A stretch of DNA of 64,000 nucleotides from Beverwykella pulmonaria (taxonomy: Eukaryota; Ascomycota; Dothideomycetes; Pleosporales; Melanommataceae). The notes beneath the pieces are model-generated. The model saw nothing but the letters and a program-made list of their open reading frames with translations, did no database searches and was not told the DNA's origin. This document shows, piece after piece, positions 14,101 through 26,067 of this stretch. The DNA lies in assembly GCA_001599595.1 (NCBI GenBank), contig BCHH01000008.1:850220-914219 (forward strand). Reading direction: 5' to 3'. A program made the position numbers and the translations under genes. Numbering within the stretch: position 1 is the stretch's first letter; each line of letters begins with the position of its first letter.

Positions 14101-14312
14101 TCAGCGGTTCCTCCGTCTCCCCATCTCGCGGGCGCCTGACCAACTCACCTTCCCTCCTTTCTGCTAAAAGCGCCCCTCTCGCCCCTTCGACGCCATCCAT
14201 TGCATCGAGGCGCTCACCAGCATTGTCTTGACCATTTTTGACGGCACACGCGTACGCCGCCGCAGCTTGACGTGCAGCCTCCCCCGGCCCGCCGTAACTC
14301 CGTCCACCAATC
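8123..14312. other. Long gene-poor interval with gene-like fragments
   Basis: Six kilobases without a confident gene. Protein-like minus-strand fragments occur at 9132-10340 (listed separately), 11029-11286 and 11885-12106. The fragment at 11029-11286 includes KKWGIPDPVKGCDKEVLRMY and the one at 11885-12106 includes GVYRSRLVVFKVNEVLRMEA. They are not joined by a single clean reading. Other open frames at 12.5-14.0 kb lack recognisable features. The interval ends with the promoter of the regulator at 14313. Confidence 0.4.
9132..10340 (-). pseudogene. Unrecognised minus-strand gene or gene relic
   Basis: Reading right to left, successive blocks look like protein but change frame. One block around 10300-10019 contains NSLEHRLENAYLYMAGTQLN. 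A clean 131-codon stretch at 9956-9561 contains VSARLVVEVMKEDKVEGNLI. A block at about 9560-9420 contains MVQNPSADIFQDEDEDVLCV, and a last block at 9380-9132 contains YGYVLESGQVALLFKPSN. Intron-like breaks exist (for example GTACGT after NEHM near 9616), so a living multi-exon gene is possible. Between the first two blocks, however, the frame changes without a clean splice pair. I do not recognise the family. Transcript or homology data would decide between gene and relic. Confidence 0.3.
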
Positions 14313-16610
14313 ATGGCAGGCGTCACGCCCTCTCCAGATGTTAGTCCCGTGTCAGCAGCAACGACCAATGGCCATTTTCCGCGAGACTCGTTCTGCCTTA
14401 ACCTTTCCACTCTACCGGATGCGAGCAATTTTGTGCTAAAAACTACCCTCAAGTCTCCTCATCTCCTGGAGTCTCCGAATGGCTTCTACTCTGGCACCGG
14501 CATCCTGAATGGTTCTTTCAAGAAACGGCCCCGCAACATGTCTCAATCGTCTGGTACCGACCGTGAGATGTCCAACGACACCACGCAAACTCAACCCAAT
14601 GGTTCTGCACCCACTAGCAACGGCGAACCGCGCTCGAGCACCAAGAAACGCCCCAGCACCGACACCATAGACTATCCGCGCAGACGCGCAACAATTGCGG
14701 TACTACACCCAATTCCACCCTACGCCTGCGTTCAATTGATACTGACCAGCAGCCAGTGCGAAATCTGTCGATCCAGGAAATCTCGCTGCGATGGATCAAG
14801 GCCCAAGTGTAGACTGTGTACGGAGCTAAATGCAGAGTGCATTTACCGGGAACCAGGGATCAAACTGGACGCAGGCGACAAACTCATTCTGGAACATCTA
14901 AGCCGCATCGAAGGCCTCCTCCAAACCAATCTTGCTAATGGTTATGGCCTGACAACCCATTCACCGGCCGCAAGTAACTCCACGAGTGAGGATTTTCTGG
15001 CCCGGAGTACCGGCAATATGTCTGCTTTGGGAATGGTTCCACCCATCAACGGTATTGGGACGTGGAACAGCATTTCCTCGAATATCTCGACTATGCCGAA
15101 GACACACACAACAGCAGCTCTGAATCTATTGCAATCACCAATGATCCGCGAGCTTGTCTCTCGTCCCTACGATCCCAAAATTTTGCTCCAGCTCGAGATG
15201 AGCCGGGAACCCATCTGCCTCGGTACTTCGCTGGGCTTAGACCTGTCTAATACTGGTGTTGGTACTTACGTACAAGCCTTTTTCGAACGGGTCAATGTCT
15301 TCTACGCATGTGTCAATCCGTACACCTGGACCAGCTATTACCAAACTGCACTTTCTCATGGTTTCCGTGAGGGACCCGAAAGCTGCATTGTTCTGCTCGT
15401 GCTCGCGCTTGGGCATGCTGGAAGTGCGGGAAGCATCTCCCAGCAAAGTCCCGACAAGGATCCGCCTGGATTAGCATACTTCGCTGCAGCTTGGGCGCTT
15501 CTGCCAAACTTGATGACCAGGAATAATATGCTTTCCGCGCAATGTCAAATCCTGGCTGCGGCATACCTCGTATATCTGGTTCGCCCTGTCGAAGCGTGGA
15601 ATATTCTCTCGGGTGCGAGCATGAAGTTACAGCTGCTTCTGAGCGCACCAGGAAGGGTGTCACCTGCAGAAGAAGAACTGAGCAAGAGAGTCTATTGGAA
15701 CGCCGTGATGATCGAAAGGTGAGCAACTACTCCTATAATAAACTAGTATCATCACTAATCATGTATGTGTGCGAAGCGACCTTCTAGCCGAGCTTGACCT
15801 TCCCCACTCTGGAATCGGGCAATACGAGGACACATTTACTTTACCTACCGGTTTTGAAGACGTTGGAACGGAATCGTTGGGAAGGGATGAATTGTGGTAT
15901 TTCTTGGCCGAAATCGCCCTTCGCAGATTGCTCAACCGCGTGAGCTCTATGCTCTATATAAGGACATCCCCGTACTCCAAATCGCCTGCAGCAACATCTA
16001 TAGCGCAGCTAGATCCCCTGGTTGTAGAGCTGGATTATCAGCTGAATCAGTGGTACGCAGGGCTTCCTCCAGCCATGCAGTTCCCGCTCGACAGAGTTCC
16101 CCTTCAAAATCCGGTCCAGACTGTTCTAAGACTGCGATACTTTGCATGCCGCACAATAATCTTCCGACCTTATATCCTCCTTGTGCTGCAAGATGAGAGT
16201 CTAGCAATGGATTCGGGCGTTCAAGACAATTGCCACAAATGCCTTGAAGCCTGTATTCGCCAACTAGAGTACATCACGGCGCACCACGCAGGCCACCTCC
16301 CATACCTCTTTCAAGGTGCTCTTTCGTAAGTCTGATCAGTTAATTCCTGTAGAAACAGGATCTTGTCTAACACTTCTCTAGTATCATTTCACAGACTCTT
16401 CTCGTTATGGGCGCGACCATGTCCGCCTCTCTTTCAGCACTGCTTCCTCCTCCTGCAACAATGGATGATATCATCACCAACGTCATTCACGAAATGGAAC
16501 GTCTCGCACATTTGGCACCAAGTCTTCGGCTCTCTGCTGAAATCATTCAAGAAGCCGAAGGGAAACGACAAATGTGGCTCCGCACAGCTGGACTCAAATT
16601 TGAGTCATGA
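14313..16610 (+). CDS. Zn2Cys6 transcription factor
   Basis: Four exons, 14313-14699, 14757-15718, 15777-16325 and 16382-16610, give 708 residues. The zinc cluster immediately follows exon 1: cysteines 130, 133, 140, 147, 150 and 157 (C-x2-C-x6-C-x6-C-x2-C-x6-C), preceded by the basic RRRATIA. Intron 1 is 57 nt, a multiple of three and free of stops, so an unspliced reading stays open; removing it joins ATIA to CEICRSRKSRCDG, the normal form of this family. Intron 2 joins VMIE to SDLLAELDLP and intron 3 joins GAL to SIISQTLL, both smooth. The rest is a fungal regulatory domain rich in Leu and Ala helices. The first 120 residues are Ser/Thr/Pro/Asn-rich and probably disordered. It is a nuclear regulator of unknown targets, with no recognisable pathway genes beside it. 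Confidence 0.9.
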
Positions 16611-19600
16611 AAGAGTCGACGCTGGTGATAACCCTGTCATTTCCAGTCCAGAGCATGCTGTATCATCTGCTCAACGAAACGAGAACGGTGAAGAAGGTGC
16701 ATGAGTACATGCTCAGAAGCTCCTGGACCAAGAACTTTGCATTACAGTATTCCAGGTCTATTTAGCCTGTCGCTACAGCGTTTTTCGAACGCTTTTGGCC
16801 TTCACATGTCACTGCGAAGCAGTCCTTTATGCGACACGATATCTATCTCCATGGAGCATGGAGCTCACGAATCGCGTAGAAGTACGCAGCCACCTATATA
16901 GGCCGGGGTTGGCAGGCTGCCACCTCGAGCAAATATACGTACCTGGTCTGTAGCTTGTCAACTCCCGACAGCAGGACCCACTTCAGAACCTTGTCATAGG
17001 GTCCGCCGTTGTGGGGACTTTGCTCACTCTGCACCTGGCATACTCAACGAGAATATTGGATATCCATTGATAGAGATCCTGTTCGTTCGTTTGCGGTCCA
17101 ACGTTTGCGCCGCCATTAAGGACCCACCGGCTAATATTACAGGGGTGTGCACACCTCCTTCAAGAAACCTTCTGTGGACCTACCATGCATCTTGGAGACG
17201 GAAATTAGCACGGAACGCCCGAAGGAAAAGCGGGGCGTAGGGTTAGGATCCTGTGGGATGCCGAAGCACAGATGCAGGAGGTCCAGCAAACGGGTCGGGC
17301 TAATGAGGGTAATAAGTAGGCCTCGCTGTCATCAAGTGGATATACGAATGGTACTTCAATCTCTAGTAAGAGTTAGCTTGTCATGTTCAAATATGTGACT
17401 GGGACAGTATGTAGCTGTACCATGTTCGAGGCGGTTGCGTTCGGCAACGACCGGTTCACAAATATTGGAAGGCGAGGAATGGTACCGACATGTACAATAT
17501 ATATAAAAAACCGACCAAACGTAGGTCGATGATTGGTTTATCGCAAAGCAATGTAGATATACATGATAAAGAAAGAGACCAAGAGTATGAGATCCGAGCA
17601 AATGCATGTGTATGAAGTACGTCAACTTTGGTCAACAGAAGCGGAGATGCAAATGAAAGATCAGCCAAAAGCACAGGTACAAATTTGAGCACGAGACCGC
17701 ATGATCGCTCGAACGAGATCCTTTTCCAATCGACTCTAGAAGCCAGAAGATAAACTTCAAGAGCTATTGATTCACGAGTTCTTGAGAAGACCCCGTTCCA
17801 TGTATCTCGACCGCGCGTGCACCCTTGTGTCGGCCACGAACATGCAGCCCGCAGCATATGCTTCTTTTCCCCTTCTACCACCACAATCGGATCCCCTCAA
17901 TATGATGCACATATTAAATAGAAGCTTGAACGCTTCTAGCGCTCGGTAACACGAGAGCGAACACGACCTGGGGGTAAAGTAAGCAAGGGAGACCATGATT
18001 GGGCGTCTGCACCCCGCAGTGATTTTATCCTACGACTAGGGTACAAACCTTCTGGAAAATTGATCGAAGGTTCGAAGGGCACGGAGTCCTGACCTCCGCT
18101 CGCCCGACTGATTATGCAGGTGCACTGCCGCTGCTGAAAAGGAAATCAGGAAGGATGTGTGGTGGGGGAGATTTTCCGAAAGGAAATGATAACGTTGGAG
18201 GGGTGTGTATGCTTCTCGACACTGATGTGACTGGGCGTAGCAGGCAATGCGCTTCATGATGGCACTTCTGCAATGTCAGCATACTTCCGTCTCGTTCATT
18301 CGAACCCTTTTCTGCTGTGCAGCTTCTGCATGACGATTATTAGGCCGCTTGGCCCTGCTATGGCCAGACTTAATTCTGGGTTTTGGAAACGCGCCTTCGC
18401 TGTAGATGCACGTTCGGGAGTCTTCTAGCGTTGCAGGAGGGGCAGGAATCTTGAAGCGAAGATGAATCCTTAGTGGCCTTCTTGATCTACTCCTTGCTCT
18501 TCGTTTATCGCCAAGATAAGCCACGCACGTTGGAACGGGCTGCAAGCGTACTTGGAGGATTTGATGACCGGGAAAAGACACCGCTGGGTACTTTATGACA
18601 GGTGATCCTATCCCAGTGTGGGGGGTATAGATTTGGCTGACGACCATTCGCCGCCCAAGGCACGCCACAAGTCATGTGTACATAGCAATTTGATATGATC
18701 GAAGTAATCAGATCCCCTGAGTTCCCAGTGGGAGGGTGAACATAGACAAATCAGCCACGTATACGGAAAGACTTAAAATATTTGCACCACTTGCAATTCA
18801 TGGTGGCTGATTTGCTCCCGTCTCAAAAGCCACGCCGTTTGACATGTCACTGCATGTCAGCATTGTTGTTCCAACTTTGTGTGTAGGCGAGCAGACCTGC
18901 GGTTGAGTTTGGCTTGGCCATCTTTCTAGGGTACTTTTGCACACAACTTTCATCAAGCGTGAAAAAGTCGCTTGTGACCGTCACGAGAGCAACAATTTCA
19001 ATTCGTCTGCGCGCTAAAACCCTATATGCTGTTATATAGATCAGACCATTATAGATATTTTGTCAAAGTCGCGCTCAGGTCATCGCACTCGCCGCAATAA
19101 TGTGGTATCTAACGTTTGACGTGTACTATGATGGTCAGATCATAGCGCATAGATACGGGATACTGGAAACGCAGAAATTTAGCTGGCCAGCAAGATTAAC
19201 CGGAGTGACGCATCTTTTCTAACCTGGCACAACGTCCGCTTGTACCCGGTGAATCGTGCTGCATGCCGAAATGACATCGGAGAGTATTTACCTGGAAAGT
19301 TCGTTGATTGCTCGCACCCATAATGCAAAAACATGACAATATCTTGAGTCTCTCGCCGGAAATCGATAATGGGAAGAAATATATTTCTCGAGTCATGTCA
19401 TGCTTGTTGTATAATCATGGTGGGGGAATATTTTTCAAGGTCTGTGGACGTTGGGGGTTGCCTTTGCTTCACCAAAAACAGGGTGTCTGTAGCGACTTAT
19501 TGACAGGCCCTGTATGTTATAGGTCATCCGTGACCTCACCTGCGTGCATCCCGCAAATTTTGAACAAGTTACCATCGTTGTAGGGATTGGTTGATACAAG

Positions 19601-22600
19601 TTTGAACACATAAGTATTATGTCCTTATCGGACATATAGACAGAAAAGACTTAGCCCTAATCTGATACGAATCTTGCTGCACAGTTCGATCTGGTTTTGT
19701 CCTTCGTCGTATTCGGAAGTGACGACAGTGAGGTGCAGCGCGCCAGATTCTGGAGATCATGGCGTATGTCTTCTAGCGTCAACAATCGAATGGAACAGGG
19801 TCATTTAAATCAACTTGTCTTGTTGCTAGGATCTTATTCGAAGGCAGCTGGTTTTAGAATTCTGGAAGTACCCGAGTGACTTGACCGAAAGTCGTAAAAT
19901 GTAGGAGAACTGGCTTGGAAACTAGGTAGCTTTCAGCAGCCCAAATGCCTTCTACAGCGACTGTAGGACCATAGATCATGAATTGAAAGCTTGAATTTGT
20001 ATATTTCACCTGGAATAGATTCATACCCGACCTCAATTCTGAGTCACAATATCCAGCTAATGCGGAATGTGTTCTTCCGCTTTAACATCCTCCGCCCCTT
20101 CTACAGCGAGGAGATATTCGCATCCCTCAGATAGCTCCTCCAGCGGCCACTGAGCTCCCTCCTCTTCCACACTCTCGAACACCTACATTAGCTCTTTATG
20201 GTTGACCCAAAAATTGGTGAAGGTGCAACAGACACTCCCATCTTGGACGTCTTTTTCTTCTTCGAAAAGACTACCTTTCAGGGCAGTATTCTTCATTTAA
20301 TTAACAGACGAGCTCGCCATAATAGCATGTCCACACTTTTTCGCTATGTTGGAACAGATATATTCGACAGCTCTACTAAGCAGAGTGCTGTCATGATTGC
20401 AGCAGGATGAGAGCTCAGGATGCCAAAGATTTCATTCAACCCGCCTTCCTTGATCTTGTGCAGCATATATAGCAGTCAGATAGTGTCCAAGGACCGTACC
20501 GCATGTTCACGCCCTCAAGTAGTATGGGTGTTGCTGAGCTGAAAACTTTAGTCTGTGCATGTCCTGCTGGTAGATGCAGGAGACTTGGTAGCAACAAGTT
20601 GGACCTCTTACCCTCCGTCTGAATCTACATAATCGTCCCAAAAGTTCACCTCAGAGGTTAGAACGTGTAGTACGTACCCAGAGTCTAGTAATTCATCTAC
20701 AGAAAACTGTACGGGGCTTTGAGTGCAGCTGTGAGACTCAACATATCTTCTCCCTCTCAAACCCCCATCTTGTCGTGAATGGATACTCCACTACTTCACC
20801 CTCAACAAGAGCATAAACTTGTACGGTATGTGCCTTTTCAGGATGAATTTTCTTCTCTAAGCTTTCTGGGGACATTTTAACATGGCGACCTGCTCTTTGT
20901 TGGCTCAAAATACCTCGAAAAGTGGAGGATGATAGTTTATCTACTTTCTCTGCAGAGTTTGCTAACTTTGTCCTGGGCGTGTGCACCCCATGCTCCATAA
21001 GAAGACGAGAATAAGTCTGCGGCTTGGTTTATTATGTCTTTGGTCATTTCCTTTTTAGATATCTCTTGGATGGTAATATTTTCGGAATTCTTGATCGGTT
21101 TCACGGCAGTAAATGTGTAAAAGGCGGAGAGAGAATACCGTCTAAGTGAAAATTTGTAAACATCGGAGTCATGAGTATGACATTCATACTATAGTTCACA
21201 TTGTTGACTACGACTCATTAAAGTGCTAAGATCAAATACTTAAGCCAACGGAGTGCGCACTATTCATGAAGTCATCCGTTGGACGTTTTGGCAGTTGGCA
21301 ACTCGTCTTGCCCTGCTAATTTTATTTAGGGTGATTTCCTCACCATCGTCGATGACAACGTGAATCCAAGAAGATACCAAGCCCGTATCATAGACCTGCA
21401 TACGATAGTGTCCCTACATTGAATACAAGAAGCAAGACGAATGCTTGTTGAGGTTCCTCCCTGGACAGGAGTCGCGAAAGGCTGATCATGGACTGTGCAG
21501 TGAGGTATCACGAACTCATTTAATGATTAGTCTCTGGCTCTCAAGTCGTGCAAACGCAAAAGACTATTTGAGACTTACTCGACAAGGCTTAGGGACTGTT
21601 ACGAGGCAGACATAGGAAATATCAAGAAGCCCGTGTTAATCTACTAATTCCCTGGTGACAGCTGACAGTAAGCGAAGATCACTGCAAAGAAGCAGGCTAG
21701 AAGGAAACCAAGCCAACGCAGTTCCTGCATTTTCGTGTTCGCTTGAGCTGTATAGTGCTCTCACATCGTATCCTCGGAACCCGACGTGCAGATGTACTTC
21801 GCAGTACTAGTTAGCATCTTTGAAACTTGGAGGGTGGCTACTTTCTTTCCAATTAAAGCCTTTTTGCGGATGCGTTCATGGTGGAGTCATAAGGAAATTA
21901 GAGGGTTTCGAATGCCAAAAGTGGCAAATGCTCCTCTTATCGACACTTGTCTAGGCGTGCTTACGAGAGAACGGTTGCCAGGACTACACAATTGAGGGAG
22001 GCCATTCCAGCCGTAATGAGCAAGGAAAATGGGGAAATCAGCATGTGTAAAGTTGTCTTTAGATATTCATGGTATGGAGTCGTGAGCCTTCACCCTTAGC
22101 CAAGGCCTCGTCCTGTGACTATTCGAGCACCGCATTCACCGGGCCCATTCTTTTGCCGGTCAAATGTACTACACATTTTGAGAATGAAAAGTGAAAATAT
22201 TGTCCTACGGGGACAACACATAATGGAGGAACCAAAGCGCAGGGAATATGTTCGAATTTAAGTACAAAGTGACGCGTCGGTACACACGTCCATCGAGATA
22301 TCCAGCGCTAGACGTGATCAGACACTTGAACGAAGCTTAATATGAAGAAGCATTATATACATCTCTCATCAGAGTGAATTCAATCAAGCAAATATTCTCA
22401 CCATGACGAGAGAATGTACCATGTACCCTGGGGAACGGTACCCCAGCAATGAAGAACGCGCCGGCTTGACGCGACTTTCTATAAAGGCAACCCCGGTGCG
22501 GTCATGGTGACATCGGACTGCAGTCAATGTGATCTTTATCACAAACGCATGCAGATTTCCTGCAATGATTGAGAGCTAAGCATGGTCCGACAAATGAGGC

Positions 22601-22832
22601 ATATTCCTAGCCTGTTTCAATCCGGCTAAGAGAAGATATAGGCTCCGTACCCAAACCAGCAATAGTACGCGAGAATGCTGTTCATGATACCGATGATCAC
22701 AGGTTTCCGTTCATTTGTCTGAGACCAGATTTTCATATATTTTGCGCCATGTGGCGTAGGCGTAACACCGCAATGATTCGGTCACAGGTTTCGGCTGTTT
22801 AGCCAAAATGGGCGGAGTAGCTGCATGCCACC
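16611..22832. other. Long gene-poor interval
   Basis: Six kilobases with no intact recognisable gene. A broken protein-like stretch lies at 19854-20998 on the minus strand (listed separately). The minus-strand open frame at 18276-18668 is basic and Arg/Lys-rich but has no recognisable domain. I found no long terminal repeats or transposase. The right end is the 3' flank of the LCP5-like gene. Confidence 0.4.
19854..20998 (-). pseudogene. Unrecognised decayed gene, minus strand
   Basis: A block at 20998-20738 reads as protein (contains VEGEVVEYPFTTRWGF). From 20563 down to 20036 one frame reads as protein-like sequence, for example VLGHYLTAIYAAQDQGRRVE and QWPLEELSEGCEYLLAVEGA. It is interrupted by stops: TGA at 20507-20509 and 20432-20434, TAA at 20297-20299, TAG at 20183-20185 and 20057-20059, and TGA at 20033-20035. 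Each could arise from CGA, CAA or CAG by one C-to-T change. A last block at about 20013-19854 (SSFQFMIYGPTVAVEGIW) is in another frame. An overlapping frame near 20350-20460 also looks protein-like, so the true frame is not certain. No family recognised. Confidence 0.4.
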
Positions 22833-23924
22833 TCATTTTCTGTACCTGGACACAACCTTCCTCCGCTTCTCGAACATCTCCCCAGCTTCCGCACCCGTTC
22901 CTCGGGGCCCATCCTGCACCGGTCGCTTACGACTCTTCTCTAGGGATCCCAATGCACCACGACCACCCTTCTTTTGCGTTAGTCGCTCAATGCGGTCTAA
23001 ACCAGCTCCAAGCCCTCTCCACTCCTCACCACCCCAGCCGCCATCGCGAGCTCTATTTCCACTCTTGGCACGGCCTTTCTTGCCTTCCTTCGGAAGACGC
23101 GTGAAATTGTTCTCCTCGTAGTCCCTCTTCTCAGCCTCGTCCCTCCTTTCTCTCTCAGATTTTACATGACGGCCACCGGAGACGATGGTGCTCCCAATGC
23201 TTGGCTCCGCAAGAGGGGCTGTCGATAACTCGGTTGCAATGAACTCGTCTAATGTTGCAGATTTTCCTGATCTCTTGTCCTGTTTCACTTCTTTCCCACG
23301 GGTGACGGGCATGGCTATCGGAGTAATCCTTGGGGGTTTGTAGATGCCGTCCTTTGAGGATTCGGTGGTGCCTTTGTCATTGGATTTCTGAGGGCGTATA
23401 AATGCAGCGCGATTTGGTCCGTAAGATACGTCTTCCAGGTCCTCATCAGTTTGAACTGAGCCAATCGAAGCACTATCGCTAACATCCGATTCTGCCTGCG
23501 CGTTGGCCTTGGACTTTTTCTTCGTGAGATTTGCACCATTTCCAGAAGTTTGCATGGTCTTCCTTGCAGCATCATCTGCTGCTCGAATTATCTTGTCGAT
23601 CTGGTACTTTAGGCGATTCTCCAGAGGTCGGATACCCTTCTCTAGGTAGACACGTAGCTCAACAAGCTTCTTAATAACTTCATCCTGGGTGTTGGGAGCC
23701 TCGGTATCATCTTCTTCATCGCTGCTCGATCGAGATCGAAGTTTCAACAAGATGAGAAAGACGAGATTTTGCAGATAAGAGAGAAGAAGATCGTTCTTGA
23801 CGTCCAATAAAGAAATGCCATCCTTTGGTGGAATGATGCCGTCTTCCGGTAGAGCTTCAGTTGCGGATTGAATCGAGGCTGTGAGTGTCGTGAGCAGAGA
23901 TGTAAGAGAGTTGTTGACTGCCAT
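22833..23924 (-). CDS. LCP5: Lcp5/neuroguidin-like Sas10/Utp3 family protein
   Basis: A single exon of 363 residues. The N-terminal half (about 1-115) is the helical Sas10/Utp3/C1D fold: LTTLTASIQSATEAL, SLLDVKNDLLLSYLQNLVFL and a later RPLENRLKYQIDKIIRAAD, which is the family signature. The C-terminal half is charged, with an acidic patch (SDSASIGSVQTDEDLEDV). It ends in the Gly/Lys/Arg-rich tail typical of Lcp5: NNFTRLPKEGKKG, then GLGAGLDRIERLT and KRRKVVSRYRK. In yeast Lcp5 is a nucleolar U3 snoRNP-associated factor needed for 18S rRNA processing and 40S assembly; that role is carried over by family, not shown here. The gene is divergent from DBP3, also a ribosome-biogenesis factor, with only 178 bp between start codons, so joint control is likely. 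Confidence 0.88.
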   Translation of the reverse strand: MAVNNSLTSLLTTLTASIQSATEALPEDGIIPPKDGISLLDVKNDLLLSYLQNLVFLILLKLRSRSSSDEEDDTEAPNTQDEVIKKLVELRVYLEKGIRPLENRLKYQIDKIIRAADDAARKTMQTSGNGANLTKKKSKANAQAESDVSDSASIGSVQTDEDLEDVSYGPNRAAFIRPQKSNDKGTTESSKDGIYKPPRITPIAMPVTRGKEVKQDKRSGKSATLDEFIATELSTAPLAEPSIGSTIVSGGRHVKSERERRDEAEKRDYEENNFTRLPKEGKKGRAKSGNRARDGGWGGEEWRGLGAGLDRIERLTQKKGGRGALGSLEKSRKRPVQDGPRGTGAEAGEMFEKRRKVVSRYRK

Positions 23925-24102
23925 CGTCTCGGATCGTTGGATGCGCTTGCTTTGCGGGCGTGCGAAAAGTCGAAAAGCGCGGGCATAAATTTTCTTCGGC
24001 CCGATGCCAAGATTTCGTGGTCCAAGGTTTATCCGCGCCGATGGAAAAGTTTTGGATTTTCCTTTGGTGAACTCTTCCCCAAGAACACCATCGCAGTACA
24101 CA
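23925..24102. promoter_or_regulatory. Shared divergent promoter of LCP5-like and DBP3 genes
   Basis: The 178 bp between the two start codons must hold both leaders and both promoters. It includes ATAAATTTTC at about 23985, which resembles part of the ribosomal-RNA-processing element known from yeast; the match is partial and unproven. Confidence 0.6.
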
Positions 24103-26067
24103 ATGGGGAAGCGAGATGTTTCAGAATTGGCCGCCGGGGACGACACAATCGCAAAGCTAGACACTCTCTCCCGAAAAAAGAGCCGCAAAGACAAAAGCGA
24201 CAAAGTTCGAAAGCCCACCGCAATCGCCGAAACCGGGCCAACAGCCAACGGAAGCGCTGTCAAAGACGATGCGGATAAGCCGATTACAAATGGACAGGGT
24301 GCAATAACTCCCGAGGACGAGGAAAAGGTTGCAAAGGCAGAGCGCAAGGCCGCCAAAAAGGCCAAAAAGGAAGCCAAAGAGGCAAAGAAGGCAAAGAAGC
24401 TGCTCTCCAAAAGCTCAGATACCGCCGAACCAAGTTCAAATGGCGTAGAGGAAGATGAAAAAGCTGCAAAGGCTGCAAGGAAAGCCATGCGCAAGGCAGA
24501 GAAGAGGCTGAAGAAATTGGCCGAAGCTGAGGCCACCGGGGAAGATTCTACAACTACTTCCTCCAAGTCCACGTCAGGTTCAACATCTGCTATTGCCTCG
24601 AAGGAGGAGTCCCCTGAAATCAGCTCCGAGGGAATTGTGGGCTCTGCACCCTACGTCGAAGACAAAGAGTTGACTGCTCTCCCTCAAGCAGATATCGACA
24701 GCTTTCTCTCCAAAAACTTCGTAACAATCGATGACCCCTCGCCTGCCACTCGAAAGCTCCGTCCGATCATCAAGTTCAAATATCTACCAATCACAGACAA
24801 ATCGCAGACAGCGCCATTTGCCAACTTTGATGCACCCACACCTATACAAGCCGCGACGTGGCCAGCGCTGTTCTCGGGCAGAGATATGATAGGAGTGGCA
24901 GAGACAGGATCGGGGAAAACACTTGCTTTTGGTGTACCTCTCATCCGGTCCATCTCGTCTTTGCCGAAGAACCAGCAAAAGGGCGTCAAGGCAGTCGTGG
25001 TTTCTCCAACCCGAGAGCTTGCGTCTCAGATTTATGATCAATTGGTCAAATTAGCAACACCGGCTGGGATACAAGTAGTCTGCATTTACGGAGGCGTTCC
25101 TAAAGACCCACAAGTCAGGGCTGTCAGGACCGCACATATTGTGGTCGCTACACCAGGCCGACTGAATGATCTGATTGGAGATGGATCTGCAGATCTTAGC
25201 AAAGCTGAGTATGTGGTGCTTGACGAAGCGGACCGAATGCTCGACAAGGGATTTGAAGAAGCCATTCGGCAAATCATTCAGTGCACCCCGAAGAAGCGCC
25301 AGACGCTCATGTTCACGGCGACTTGGCCACCTTCTGTTCGCGAGTTGGCGTCCACGTTTATGCAGTCGCCGGTCAAAATCATCATCGGCGACAATCCCAC
25401 GGGTGAATTACGGGCGAATATTCGTATCAAGCAGCTGGTTGAAGTTTGCGAGCCACGTGGAAAGGAATTCCGCCTGCTCCAGCTTCTGAAGCAATATCAA
25501 TCCGGCAAAAACAAAGATGACCGAATTCTCGTCTTCTGCTTGTACAAGAAAGAAGCAACCCGAATCGAAGACTTCATTCGCCAGAGAGGACTCAGAGTTG
25601 CTGGTATTCATGGAGATCTTACCCAAGAGAAGCGAACGGCGTCTTTGGACTCGTTCAAGAAGGGTACTGTTCCTATCCTTGTCGCGACAGATGTCGCAGC
25701 GCGCGGTCTCGATATTCCGGCTGTGAAGCTCGTGATTAATGTCACCTTCCCGTTGACCGCCGAAGACTACGTCCACCGTATCGGACGTACTGGCCGAGCT
25801 GGCGCAGAGGGATTGGCCATAACGTTCTTCACAGAACATGACAAGGCACTTTCTGGAGCGTGCGTACTATTCTGATCCTGTCATCAGTTACCAATCACTG
25901 ACCCTCCGCGCAGGTTGATTAATGTGCTGAAGGCAGCAAACCAACCCGTACCCGAGGAATTGATGAAATTTGGCACAACTGTGAAGAAGAAGGGGCATGA
26001 CGCATATGGCGCGTTCTACAAGGACGTGGACAGCACCAAGAAGGCGTCCAAGATTACTTTTGACTAG
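24103..26067 (+). CDS. DBP3: DEAD-box RNA helicase Dbp3
   Basis: Exons 24103-25859 and 25914-26067 give 636 residues; the 54-nt intron lies after the last helicase motif. Helicase motifs in order: Q-motif region [20 protein letters not shown] (243-261), motif I AETGSGKT (266-273), PTRELA (302-307), TPGR (350-353), DEAD (374-377), motif III as TAT (405-407), [12 protein letters not shown] and [10 protein letters not shown]. The first ~190 residues are Lys/Ala/Glu-rich, with repeated [19 protein letters not shown] runs, longer than the charged tail I expect for this family. The C-terminus ([24 protein letters not shown]) is characteristic of Dbp3. In yeast Dbp3 is nucleolar and promotes rRNA processing at site A3 in 60S assembly. 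TAT in place of SAT in motif III is the main departure seen in the core. It pairs with the divergent LCP5-like gene. Confidence 0.93.

Noticed and set aside
24029..25839. Several minus-strand frames opposite DBP3
   Set aside because: Shadow frames of a well-identified helicase gene.
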